Below are positions 15,814-23,999 of a DNA stretch of 64,000 nt, piece by piece (position 1 is the first letter of the stretch; each line of letters starts with the position of its first letter). The position numbers were made by a program, and so were the translations under genes. The stretch lies in NCBI GenBank assembly GCA_050305405.1, contig JBNLFG010000016.1, positions 1 to 64,000 of the forward strand, given 5' to 3'. The notes beneath the pieces were generated by a model that worked only from the letters and a program-made list of their open reading frames with translations, searched no databases and had not been told where the DNA came from. Origin of the DNA: Desulfolinea sp050305405 (lineage in GTDB: Bacteria; Chloroflexota; Anaerolineae; Anaerolineales; Villigracilaceae).

Positions 15814-18375
15814 CTACGCATTCCAATCATCCAACTGCTCACGCAGGGATGCGAATCTCTCGCGCAGGAGCAGGGCCGCGATCGCAAAGACGATCAGCAG
15901 GACGCCCGTGCAGCCGATCAGGAAAATGCTCCATTCACCGACCAGGTTAATGGTCACTGTCAACACGCCAAGTACCAGGAAAATAATCGGCGTGATGACC
16001 AGACTGCGCGAGCGGCTGACAATGCCATAGATCAGCACTGCCAAGGCCTGAAAGAAAAGAACAGCGAAGTAGAGCAATTGCTCTTCAGCAACGAGTTGGA
16101 AATAAGTGGTGGTCAACAGGACAAGCTGCGAGAGCATCCCCGTGATGAAGGCGCTGGTTTTACTGCCTGCACGAACAAGCAGATAGTGCATCAACATGCC
16201 CACAGCGGCCGCGGCAACCGAGTAGAACTGTGGCTGGTCAACTTCGAAGTTGATCAAGAGCATGAAATATGCCATTAAGTAGAGAGCATTGGCAGGGAAA
16301 GCGAGCCAAAGATTGCGTTTACGGAAGGCTTCAACGGTGAAGAGCCCCGCAGCGATGACGACCGGAATACTCTTGACCGCGCCCAAATCTTCGAAGGGGG
16401 CAGAGAAGGCAACCAAGACGCTCAGCACCAATCCACTTAGGATGTAAACCCGAGCCCAACGGCCGCGGGCGAAGCGCTCTAATCCCAAGCCGATAAAATA
16501 GAACAATACGGCCAAAGCGATCAAGGGCGCAACCCAATGCTCCGCATCCGCACTGCGCAGGATATAGACAATCATCAGCAGCAGAAAAACATTTGCGTTG
16601 TAAGCAAATTCGGGGAAGTAGCGCAGCGCGTAGGCCATCCCCAAAAGGGCGCAGATGCCAAAGATAAGGACAGCCTTCCAAAGGTCAGCGCTGTTGACGC
16701 CCAGAATAACAAGCGTATTGACCAATACCAGCAGCGCTCCGAGTAAACGCGGCGGCAAACGCCACGAGAGATTAACCTTGAAATCGTTCTTCAGGAAGGT
16801 GTCCGGCAGGAGAAGCAACACGCTGGGAATAAGCAGCTTGAAGCCGTAGAAAAAATCACGCTTCCACATGAAGTCCAGTTCGAAGAAGATGAAGTAGGCT
16901 AACAGCCCTGTGATGAGCGCATAAGCCCATGTCCACATGCGGGGGCGGTAGAAGCTCAAAAGCGTGTACAGCACAGCCACGCTCAAGGTCAATCCAAAAC
17001 CCAAAGTTTCGACATGATTGATGCCAAGCAAGGCAGAAAATCCTGCAAGCGGCGCAGCGCCAAAGATCAGTAGTTGCCCATATTCGTGGAAGGTGCCTTT
17101 TTTGAAGGCGAGTAATGCTTCTCCACTTAGGGCAAAGAGCAACGCCCAAACCAGGAAGGAAATTGCCTGTACAGTCTCACTCGGCTCAAAGGTGTTCATG
17201 AAGAGCCATGCCAACGGCATCATAGAGAGAACAACCATCCCGCGGAAAAGCAGATTATTTTTGAGCCGATTACTGAGCAGGTAAAAAGCTGCTCCCAGCC
17301 ACCAGATGGCGGTCGTTGCCAGCCACCAGCCCTCCCTAAAAGAAGCATCGTCGTAATGGAGCAGGAAGGTTATAAAAGAGATCGAGAGTAGTAAAATCTC
17401 CTGCGCCTGAAGCCCCCAGAAGAGCGGCAAGGTGAATTTCGCATCCTGCCATTTTTCGAGTAGCTTGACCGCGCCCAATCCCAGCAGCGACGAAAGCGAG
17501 AGCAGGAGCAGGAAAAGATCGACCGGCACATCGCTGAAAAGATCTGCAAGATTGAAAAATGAAATTCCCAGCGCAATAAAAACCAGCAAACTGAAAAAAC
17601 GCGATTGATAAAACCAGGTCGCAAATGCCCAGATAGCAGTCATCAGCGCGTAAATAAAGAACCAATACAGGGACGACTGCCCGCCCGCCAAATTTAATTG
17701 ATCGGCGATAACACTAAAGTCAATTGGTAGAAGCACCGAAAAGACGATGAAAAGCGTAAAACTGGGTTGAGGAAGTTTCTTCTTTAGCGCCAGTGCACCG
17801 CCCCCAAATGCAACCGTGAACAAAAACAAAATCGGTAAACGCAATGCTTCAACGGCGGCCGCAAAGATCGACGCCGCCGCAATGATGAAGAAAGCCCCCA
17901 AATAGAGCGCCACCTTGATGCTGCTCTCGCTAAAGAGCGTTTGCGCAAGCGTTCGCCTGGGTTTGGGAGGCTGCGGTTGGGACGGGGCAGGTGCCGCTTT
18001 AACGGGAGCAGGCGCAAGGTCAAAACCGTAGCGCTCGCGCAAAACTTCCGCGCGCGTTCCATCCAGTAATTCATCCTGCTCCCAGACAGCGATCTCATCC
18101 ACCATCATGCGACGATAATGCTGTGAAAGCTGCGCGTTACGCGCCCGAATTTGGCGGTGCAAAGGCAAGCGCAGGCTTTCCAACGCTGCTTCGCGCACCG
18201 CTTTGCTGCGGTCGGAAATTGCCATCTTCTCGACTTGCTTCAGCAATGCACCGCTGCTATAGGTCAGCGCGTTCAACTCAGTAAGCGCCGCCAAACGTTC
18301 TTCAGCCGTCGCTGCACGCAAAGCGCTTTGGATTTCACGCAAAATCTCTTTCGGGGAACGTTCGTTTTCGGACAT
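15814..18375 (-). CDS. large polytopic membrane protein, unknown function
   Basis: An 853-aa protein. The N-terminal 130 residues are helical and cytoplasmic-looking, with a segment (VWEQDELLDGTRAEVLRERYG) like the start of DUF2157-type predicted membrane proteins. A Pro/Ala linker follows, and then roughly twenty hydrophobic helices from about residue 155 to the end. No catalytic motif was recognised. The start at 18375 has GAGGTG upstream. Its neighbours (tRNA, SAM hydroxide adenosyltransferase) give no functional clue. The many short, regularly spaced helices could suit a transporter or a sensor. Confidence 0.75.
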   Translation of the reverse strand: MSENERSPKEILREIQSALRAATAEERLAALTELNALTYSSGALLKQVEKMAISDRSKAVREAALESLRLPLHRQIRARNAQLSQHYRRMMVDEIAVWEQDELLDGTRAEVLRERYGFDLAPAPVKAAPAPSQPQPPKPRRTLAQTLFSESSIKVALYLGAFFIIAAASIFAAAVEALRLPILFLFTVAFGGGALALKKKLPQPSFTLFIVFSVLLPIDFSVIADQLNLAGGQSSLYWFFIYALMTAIWAFATWFYQSRFFSLLVFIALGISFFNLADLFSDVPVDLFLLLLSLSSLLGLGAVKLLEKWQDAKFTLPLFWGLQAQEILLLSISFITFLLHYDDASFREGWWLATTAIWWLGAAFYLLSNRLKNNLLFRGMVVLSMMPLAWLFMNTFEPSETVQAISFLVWALLFALSGEALLAFKKGTFHEYGQLLIFGAAPLAGFSALLGINHVETLGFGLTLSVAVLYTLLSFYRPRMWTWAYALITGLLAYFIFFELDFMWKRDFFYGFKLLIPSVLLLLPDTFLKNDFKVNLSWRLPPRLLGALLVLVNTLVILGVNSADLWKAVLIFGICALLGMAYALRYFPEFAYNANVFLLLMIVYILRSADAEHWVAPLIALAVLFYFIGLGLERFARGRWARVYILSGLVLSVLVAFSAPFEDLGAVKSIPVVIAAGLFTVEAFRKRNLWLAFPANALYLMAYFMLLINFEVDQPQFYSVAAAAVGMLMHYLLVRAGSKTSAFITGMLSQLVLLTTTYFQLVAEEQLLYFAVLFFQALAVLIYGIVSRSRSLVITPIIFLVLGVLTVTINLVGEWSIFLIGCTGVLLIVFAIAALLLRERFASLREQLDDWNA

Positions 18376-18428
18376 AATTCACCTCGCAACAGAATGTTGT
18401 TTTATACTACCATCAAAAAAGGAGTGAC

Positions 18429-19220
18429 ATGAGCATACTGACATTATTGACAGATTTTGGCACACAAGACGGCTTCATCGGCGTGATGAAAGGCGTGATC
18501 TGGGGCATCTGCCCAAACGTAAAGATCGCCGACCTTTCACATCAGATAGAACCCCAAAATCTGCTGCAAGGCGCGGTGACACTTTCACGCGTTGCACCAT
18601 TTTTTCCGGCTGGGACGGTACATGTCGCGGTGGTAGATCCGGGTGTGGGGACGGCGCGCCGCGCAATTGCAGCCCAACTGGGGAATCAGCGCTATGTCGC
18701 CCCTGACAACGGCTTGCTCACGCCGCTCATACAGGCTGCCGAAGCCGAGCAGTTACCGATAACCTTTGTCGATCTAGATAATCCCGATTATTGGCTCAAG
18801 AGCATCACCGGCACCTTCCATGGACGCGACCTTTTCGCCCCCGTCGGCGCGCATCTGGCAGCGGGCGTCCCGCTCGAGAAGCTCGGCACGCCCATCGACA
18901 ACCCCGTCCGCTTGGACATGCCCACGCCCGAAAAAACGGATACGGGCTGGATCGCTCATATCACACTGATCGACCACTTCGGCAATATCCGCACCGACCT
19001 GCGCGCAGATAAGGTCGACGTGAACGCAAAAGTCCGCATTGCAGGCGTGGAGATCGACGGGCTAGTCAAATCCTACGGCCATCGTGAAGCCGGCACATTA
19101 GTCGCTTTAGGCGACAGCGGTGGCTATCTGGAAGTGGCAGTCGTGAATGGGAATGCAGCAAAGAGATTAGGGGTGAAGGTTGGGGATGTGGTGGAAGTGA
19201 TTCAGCCCCCTCTGCCCTAA
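18429..19220 (+). CDS. SAM hydroxide adenosyltransferase (DUF62 family)
   Basis: A 263-aa cytoplasmic enzyme of the fluorinase/chlorinase/hydroxide adenosyltransferase superfamily. Family signatures are LLTDFGTQDGFIGVMKG at the N-terminus, AVVDPGVGT in the middle, YVAPDNGLL, and GTFHGRDLFAPVGAHLA. The C-terminal barrel carries IDHFGNIRT. Genomic members lacking halogenase context usually hydrolyse SAM to adenosine and methionine, so that is the likely reaction. GGAGTGAC lies directly upstream of the ATG. It is divergent from the membrane protein gene, with about 50 nt between them. Confidence 0.9.
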   Translation: MSILTLLTDFGTQDGFIGVMKGVIWGICPNVKIADLSHQIEPQNLLQGAVTLSRVAPFFPAGTVHVAVVDPGVGTARRAIAAQLGNQRYVAPDNGLLTPLIQAAEAEQLPITFVDLDNPDYWLKSITGTFHGRDLFAPVGAHLAAGVPLEKLGTPIDNPVRLDMPTPEKTDTGWIAHITLIDHFGNIRTDLRADKVDVNAKVRIAGVEIDGLVKSYGHREAGTLVALGDSGGYLEVAVVNGNAAKRLGVKVGDVVEVIQPPLP

Positions 19221-19227
19221 AGGGCAC

Positions 19228-19263
19228 CTCCCCCAAATTTCAGATACATGGAATTTGGGGGAG
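19228..19263. terminator. terminator-like hairpin between convergent genes
   Basis: CTCCCCCAAATT (19228-19239) pairs with AATTTGGGGGAG (19252-19263). It lies between the convergent DUF62 and desulfhydrase-like genes. Confidence 0.65.
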
Positions 19264-19270
19264 AAAGACT

Positions 19271-20230
19271 TTATAAAACACCCGCCGAGTACTTATCCGC
19301 AAACAAACTCGGCGTGCCGCCCGTGTGCCAGAAAAGCACCTTGTCCGTCGGCTTGAAGAATCCCTTGCGGATGAGGTCGATCATCCCGCCCGCAGCACGT
19401 CCCGTGTAAACGGGATCAAGCAGCAAGCCTTCATATTTGGCAAAAAGCTGCACGGCTTCACGCTCGAGATCGGTTAAGACCCCGTAGCCTGCTCTGCAAT
19501 AATCATCTGTAGCGAGTACGTCCGTGCGTTCAAATTGCTTCCGTTCGCCGAGCAGTTCGGAGGCGTCAGACGCCAGAGTTGAAACGTGTTCTTTGAGCCA
19601 GTTCTCATCTTCATCAATACTGATGCCGAGAATCTGCCCATCGAAGCCGAAGAGACGTTTGCCCAACGTCAACCCGGCATGCGTTCCTCCTGACGACGTA
19701 GCAAAGACGATCCAATCAAAGGATGAATCTTGTGCCATGAGCTCTTCCAATGCAAAAGCATAGCCTAGTGCCCCTGTCGAGCTGGAGCCACCGTAGGGGA
19801 CGAGATAGGGCATCCCGCCCTCGGCGAGAGTCTGCTCATAAGTCTGAAGCAAGATTCGGTCGCGGTCGGCTCGGTCGGTCACCCAGATGATGCGCGCCCC
19901 GAATAGTTGATCCAACAACAGATTGGCGGAGGCACGCATCGGCTCTTCTCCCGTCAAAACGAGAATACAATTCAACCCATAGCGCGCCGCAGCAGCAGCC
20001 GTTTGTCGGCAATGATTGGACTGCGCCGCTCCCGCTGAGATGAGCGTCTTCGCGCCCTGAGCCTGCGCTTCCGCGACGAGGAACTCCAACTTGCGGGTCT
20101 TGTTCCCGCCAAAAGCGAGACCGGTTTGGTCGTCACGTTTGACGTAGAGTTGCGCGCCAAGATGCTCGGAAAGGCGAGGAAGATGTTCGATGGGGGTTGG
20201 GAGATGGGCGAAGTTTAAGCGAGGGGGCAT
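19271..20230 (-). CDS. PLP-dependent D-cysteine desulfhydrase/ACC deaminase family enzyme
   Basis: A 319-aa fold-type II PLP enzyme. GGNKTRKLEFL carries the PLP lysine, AGAAQSNHCRQTA is the substrate-carboxylate loop, and GGSSSTGALGY together with SSGGTHAGL are phosphate-binding and glycine-rich regions. The family includes D-cysteine desulfhydrase and 1-aminocyclopropane-1-carboxylate deaminase, and sequence alone does not separate them here. ATG 20230 is preferred because AAGGA lies 7 nt upstream; an apparent GTG start at 20254 would sit inside the repeat element. Convergent with the DUF62 gene. Confidence 0.88.
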   Translation of the reverse strand: MPPRLNFAHLPTPIEHLPRLSEHLGAQLYVKRDDQTGLAFGGNKTRKLEFLVAEAQAQGAKTLISAGAAQSNHCRQTAAAAARYGLNCILVLTGEEPMRASANLLLDQLFGARIIWVTDRADRDRILLQTYEQTLAEGGMPYLVPYGGSSSTGALGYAFALEELMAQDSSFDWIVFATSSGGTHAGLTLGKRLFGFDGQILGISIDEDENWLKEHVSTLASDASELLGERKQFERTDVLATDDYCRAGYGVLTDLEREAVQLFAKYEGLLLDPVYTGRAAGGMIDLIRKGFFKPTDKVLFWHTGGTPSLFADKYSAGVL

Positions 20231-20249
20231 TTGCATTCCTTTCTTTTTA

Positions 20250-20317
20250 TCCACGAAGTAACACGAAGGGCACGAAGTTTTAAAGCTTTTTTTGTGTTGC
20301 TTCGTATCCTTTGTGGA
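20250..20317 (-). repeat. palindromic intergenic element, copy A
   Basis: The left arm holds three CACGAAG cores (20252-20258, 20262-20268, 20271-20277). After an A/T-rich middle, the right arm holds degenerate complements (CTTCGTA, CTTTGTGG). It ends 7 nt from the stop codon of the GxxExxY gene, on the 3' side of that gene. It has the same orientation as copy B. Confidence 0.75.
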
Positions 20318-20323
20318 TTTTAA

Positions 20324-20698
20324 TTAAACAGCGAAACGTCGCCATTCTAATTTTCCACGACTGCCAAAATTAATTAACACGCCAACTTTATGACCAGTCG
20401 CTTTGAGATAATTCAAAAGCTGGGATTCTTCACGTGAAGTCAACTCGTTCAGCGCTTTGATTTCAACCACGATTTTCTCATAAAAGATAAAGTCAGGGAC
20501 ATATTCTTTTTGCAGAAGTCGCCCCTTATACTGAATTTGGATATGGGGTTGAGCCATAAAAGGAAGTTTTCTAGAGAAAGCTTCGATCTCCAGCGCTTCC
20601 TGGTAAACAGGCTCAAGAAACCCCATCCCCAAGATTTTATGGACTTCTATCGCAGCGCCAACTATAGCGTACACTTCTTCTTTGTAAATCAGTTCCAT
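20324..20698 (-). CDS. GxxExxY protein, PD-(D/E)XK nuclease-like
   Basis: A 124-aa protein of the GxxExxY family. The name-giving motif is Gly26-Phe-Leu-Glu29-Pro-Val-Tyr32. Pro68-Asp69 and Glu79-Ile-Lys81 form a PD-(D/E)XK signature, and Gln93/Tyr97 form a QxxxY pair like that of RecB-type nucleases, so a metal-dependent nuclease is plausible. AGGAGG lies 4-6 nt before the ATG. The gene is bracketed by two same-orientation palindromic elements (20250-20317 and 20716-20789) that begin 7 nt after its stop and 18 nt before its start. That compact unit suggests a mobile or repeat-linked cassette. The substrate is unknown. Confidence 0.88.
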   Translation of the reverse strand: MELIYKEEVYAIVGAAIEVHKILGMGFLEPVYQEALEIEAFSRKLPFMAQPHIQIQYKGRLLQKEYVPDFIFYEKIVVEIKALNELTSREESQLLNYLKATGHKVGVLINFGSRGKLEWRRFAV

Positions 20699-20715
20699 TT
20701 TTCCTCCTTTTATTC

Positions 20716-20789
20716 ATCCACAAAATAACGCGAAGGTACAAAGGTTTTTTAACACTTTTTTTCGTGTCTCTTCGTGTTCCTTCGTGGAT
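20716..20789 (-). repeat. palindromic intergenic element, copy B
   Basis: Same design and orientation as copy A. Degenerate left-arm cores (CACAAAA, CGCGAAG, ACAAAGG) are followed by an A/T middle and then right-arm CTTCGTG cores (20770-20776, 20780-20786). It ends 2 nt from the stop codon of the FemAB-like gene at 20791. Confidence 0.75.
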
Positions 20790-20790
20790 T

Positions 20791-21939
20791 CTAATCCAAA
20801 TTTCCTCGTGTACGTTTCTTGCCTCGTGAACGCATTACATCCAGAACCCTGGGAATGACTTCCGTATACAGCTTATACCAAAATGGATTTGGCGCATAAT
20901 CCCACGCGCCGAGGGTACGGAGGACTTCGCCGCCTAAGCCTTCCTTGAAGCGGAAAACACCCCACATGGAATCGCTCTCGTCAAAGACTTCGGGTGCGCC
21001 CCACAAATCGTAGACGGTGCAACCACGGGCTTTGGCGCGTTTCATTGCTTCCCATTGAAGGAGATAGGTCGGCATTTTGTTGCGGTGCTTCGTCGTAGAC
21101 ATGCCGTAGACATAGTAGGCACGTTTGCCAAAATAGAAAACGACGATAGCAGCAACCGGCTTACCCTCCACTTCGGCGATTAAGGGTTCACAGGTTGGCA
21201 GGTTTAAGGTTTCAGGTTGATTGAAGGTTTGCCAGACATGGCGATAATAATTCTCGTCACGAATGGCGAAGCCATCACGGACGCTGGTTTCGGCGTACAT
21301 TTTGTAGAGCATTGTCCAATCGTCAGGCGTGCCGACGCGCACGCTGACGCCCTTCTTCGCCGCCAAGCGAATGTTATAGCGGGTTTTCGATTTCATGCGC
21401 ATCAGCATGTCGTCTTCGGAAGGAGAGAGATCAATCAAGACAGTATTGCGGAATTGGATCTGGTCGTCGGAGTAGAGCCAGCCACGTTGAGAGAGAGCTT
21501 CTTGCCATTTCTCTCCCACAGATTTGTCATTGCGAGGCAGTTTTTCCGCCGAAGCAATCTCCCCGTCAGTTGCAGGAATACCCATCCCCAAGACCACATC
21601 GGGATCGAGCTTGATGAAAATCGCGCCCTGCTTCTTGGCAAGATCCTGCAAATCCCCGAGCACACGTTCACGGAGCGAATCATCCGCCCAGTCCATGAGC
21701 GGACCTTTTGGCGCGTAGAGTACGCTCAGCCGAGCGGCAAATCCACGAATGGAAAGCGCACGTTTCAAGATCATCGCAGCGGCAACAACCGTCTCGCCTT
21801 CGTACCAGACAAAAGGCATGGGCTGCCAATCGTAGTTGGCTTTGACCTGCGCCCATTCGCTGGTTTGGAGAAAATGCGGTTCGGGGAGTTGCGCAATTAG
21901 GGAGTTCCAATTTCCAAGCTCTGGAGTAAAAGATTGCAT
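20791..21939 (-). CDS. FemAB-like aminoacyl/acyl transferase (GNAT fold)
   Basis: A 382-aa cytoplasmic protein of the FemABX family, which adds amino acids to lipid II peptides using aminoacyl-tRNA. Family features are WAQVKANYDWQPMPFVWYEG, the basic MRMKSKTRYNIRLAAKKGV segment, YYVYGMSTTKHRNKMPTYLLQWEAMKRAK, and YDLWG with VFRFKEGLGGE. It is a clear paralogue of the gene at 22850-23824; the RYNIRLAAKKGV and MPTYL(L/V)QWEAM stretches are identical or nearly so. One base separates it from the upstream FRG-domain gene's stop, so it may be translated with it. Some members act in other acyl transfers. Confidence 0.88.
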   Translation of the reverse strand: MQSFTPELGNWNSLIAQLPEPHFLQTSEWAQVKANYDWQPMPFVWYEGETVVAAAMILKRALSIRGFAARLSVLYAPKGPLMDWADDSLRERVLGDLQDLAKKQGAIFIKLDPDVVLGMGIPATDGEIASAEKLPRNDKSVGEKWQEALSQRGWLYSDDQIQFRNTVLIDLSPSEDDMLMRMKSKTRYNIRLAAKKGVSVRVGTPDDWTMLYKMYAETSVRDGFAIRDENYYRHVWQTFNQPETLNLPTCEPLIAEVEGKPVAAIVVFYFGKRAYYVYGMSTTKHRNKMPTYLLQWEAMKRAKARGCTVYDLWGAPEVFDESDSMWGVFRFKEGLGGEVLRTLGAWDYAPNPFWYKLYTEVIPRVLDVMRSRGKKRTRGNLD

Positions 21940-21940
21940 G

Positions 21941-22837
21941 CTAAATTTTTCCCAAACTACTTTGCAATTTCAAATCAGACACAACACTCTCATATCCAGG
22001 AAAAACAGACGAAGGCGTAATATCTAGTTTCGCTAAAAGATATAACAGCTTGTTTGCCTCAGCAACGAGCAAAGTAAATTTCTGCAAACTAGCGGATTTT
22101 TGGTGTGGAGAACTTATGACTATGTCAGAAAAAGGTAAACATTTCCCCTTGGTTTCATTAGTACGTCGAGGGTTTACCAATGTAAAAACCCCTTGCTGAG
22201 CTTTAAGATTAATATTCGTTGCACTGGGAGCAGTAACACTCCGAATCGAATAAGAGTCATCTGAATAACGAGTTTCTTTTTCTAAAGCAGGAAAATAAAA
22301 AGCCCAAACAACTAAAAAACTATCAGTTTTATAAATTTCATTATGGTTATAAGCATCATACGCTGCAAAAAAAGCTGCAATCAAGGGGTGTAGTGACCAA
22401 TCCAATAAACGAGTAGGAACCCCATAATGTTGAGCAAGAGCCATTAATGAAAGGGCTTTAGATTCTATTTTCGAGCCAGGATAAATGCTTGATGAGCCTT
22501 TCTCGTCATCAGATAAAGTTGCAAAAAAGGTTCTCAACTCTTGGGAATCCCCAGGAAGAACCAATCCCCGTTGGTCTGCAAGTCGAAAAAAACGAATCAG
22601 GATGTTTCTTTCTAGTAAACGTAATTCTTTGTAATTCTTCGGCTCTTGATCCCCAAACGTTTTCAAAGCATTTTCTCGAAAAAGAGATGGGACAAGAGAC
22701 CAATCTTGTCCTTGCCCCCGAAAAAGAAGCGGTGCATTTAGCTCATAGCACTTGAAATATTCCCCAACAGGAGATAATGCATCCAAAAACTCTTCAGCAT
22801 TTTTACAATGCACAGTATCCTTAATCACCTTTTTCAT
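21941..22837 (-). CDS. FRG-domain protein
   Basis: A 298-aa protein with an N-terminal FRG domain. The defining Phe39-Arg40-Gly41 is followed by the family's QHYGVPTRLLDW signature (136-147) and a hydrophobic PLIAAFFAAYDA helix. The function of FRG domains is not established, though they recur in accessory genome regions and some are linked to anti-phage or toxin loci. The gene is visibly more AT-rich than its neighbours and sits between two FemAB-like paralogues, which suggests insertion. About 150 C-terminal residues show no known domain. Confidence 0.85.
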   Translation of the reverse strand: MKKVIKDTVHCKNAEEFLDALSPVGEYFKCYELNAPLLFRGQGQDWSLVPSLFRENALKTFGDQEPKNYKELRLLERNILIRFFRLADQRGLVLPGDSQELRTFFATLSDDEKGSSSIYPGSKIESKALSLMALAQHYGVPTRLLDWSLHPLIAAFFAAYDAYNHNEIYKTDSFLVVWAFYFPALEKETRYSDDSYSIRSVTAPSATNINLKAQQGVFTLVNPRRTNETKGKCLPFSDIVISSPHQKSASLQKFTLLVAEANKLLYLLAKLDITPSSVFPGYESVVSDLKLQSSLGKI

Positions 22838-22849
22838 ATTAAACCCCTT

Positions 22850-23824
22850 CTACTTCTTCACCGTCCGATAAAGCGCATAAAGCAGCGGCTTATACACCCG
22901 ATCCAGCGCCTGCGCAGCCCGTTTCACGTCACCGCCCCAACCACGTTTGAAGCGATAGACGCCCCACAAACCTTCGTTGCGCTGTGTTCCGTTGAAATGC
23001 TTTTCGAGATGGTCTTCGTCGTGGTCGGGCACGCCGTAGAGATCGTAAAGCACCGCACCACGCTCCTTTGCCCAACGCATCGCTTCCCATTGGACGAGAT
23101 AGGTCGGCATTCGGTTACGTTCCTGATTATTCGACGCCCCGTACATATACCAAGCCCGATTGCCGCTGATGAAAACCATCACCGCCGCCAGCGGATCACC
23201 TTCATATTCTGCGACGAAAAGCTCCGCCGCTTCGCTCTTGACAAATAACTCGTATGCCCGCTCATAATATTCTTTCGAGTGGACACCGAATCCATCCCGC
23301 CCGCCTGTGGTTTGCATCATCTCGTAGAAAGCAGCCACATCATCCCATTTGCGGATGGTGACACCCTTCTTTGCCGCCAAACGGATATTGTAGCGCGTCT
23401 TTTGCTTCATGCGTCCTAAAATCTCGTCTTCGGTGCCGCGCAGGTCAATGATGATCGTGCGCGGCGGCTGGATCGGGTTCCCGATGCGCCAGCCATCGAG
23501 TTGATAATCAAGCTGGTCAGTAGCTTCCCATTCATCAGGTTCGACTTTCAGGAAGATGGCTTTGTTCTCTTTACAGATGCGATCCACTTCCTGTCCCAAA
23601 GCCTTAATCTTGCCAAAGATGCGGGCGGGCGGCTTCGGGACGTAGGCGATCGTCAAGCCCAACGGAAATTTACGAAAGAGAATTTGGGCGCTGATCGTCC
23701 CGGCTTGGGCACGCACGGCGTACCAGCCAAAAGCGGATTTCAATTCACCCCAGGCATCAGTTTGTAAAATATGCGGGGCTGTGTAGCGGATGGGTTTCTT
23801 TTTGGGAGGGATAAATTCAGTCAT
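22850..23824 (-). CDS. FemAB-like aminoacyl/acyl transferase (second paralogue)
   Basis: A 324-aa FemABX-type GNAT protein. ATG 23824 is chosen over an in-frame TTG (23851) that would lie inside the period-7 tract. Conserved elements are MKQKTRYNIRLAAKKGV, WYMYGASNNQERNRMPTYLVQWEAMRWAKERG, YDLYGVPD and GVYRFKRGWGG. Together with 20791-21939 it could build two positions of an interpeptide bridge, as FemA and FemB do in other bacteria. The presumed substrate is lipid II on the cytoplasmic face. The two copies are now separated by the FRG gene. Confidence 0.87.
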   Translation of the reverse strand: MTEFIPPKKKPIRYTAPHILQTDAWGELKSAFGWYAVRAQAGTISAQILFRKFPLGLTIAYVPKPPARIFGKIKALGQEVDRICKENKAIFLKVEPDEWEATDQLDYQLDGWRIGNPIQPPRTIIIDLRGTEDEILGRMKQKTRYNIRLAAKKGVTIRKWDDVAAFYEMMQTTGGRDGFGVHSKEYYERAYELFVKSEAAELFVAEYEGDPLAAVMVFISGNRAWYMYGASNNQERNRMPTYLVQWEAMRWAKERGAVLYDLYGVPDHDEDHLEKHFNGTQRNEGLWGVYRFKRGWGGDVKRAAQALDRVYKPLLYALYRTVKK

Positions 23825-23828
23825 AATT

Positions 23829-23863
23829 AAGTCACAAGTTCCAAGTTTCAAGTTACAAGAAGC
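23829..23863. repeat. period-7 tract (five AAGNNNC heptamers)
   Basis: Successive heptamers from 23829 are AAGTCAC, AAGTTCC, AAGTTTC, AAGTTAC and AAGAAGC, that is, AAG at every seventh base with a C closing each unit. It is non-coding and lies 5 nt upstream of the FemAB-like ATG on the other strand. Confidence 0.6.
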
Positions 23864-23867
23864 GTCC

Positions 23868-23992
23868 AGTTCCTGAGCGGAGCGAACGACAGAGAGCGTA
23901 GACGAAGGACGGTGTTGCCAGAGAACGCCGCTCTTCGACTTCGTCGATGCTGGGCTTCGATACAGGCTTCGCCTACTCAGCTACCAGCATCG
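23868..23992. repeat. REP-like repeat region with hairpin 23945-23992
   Basis: CGATGCTGG (23945-23953) pairs with CCAGCATCG (23984-23992) around a CTTCGATAC...GCCTACTC core also seen at 1-40. The stretch before it has the broken symmetry GTTCCTGAGCG...GCGTAGACGAAGGAC, typical of dispersed intergenic repeats. It ends 8 nt from the stop codon of the dehydratase gene. Confidence 0.6.
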
Positions 23993-23999
23993 CCTCCGC

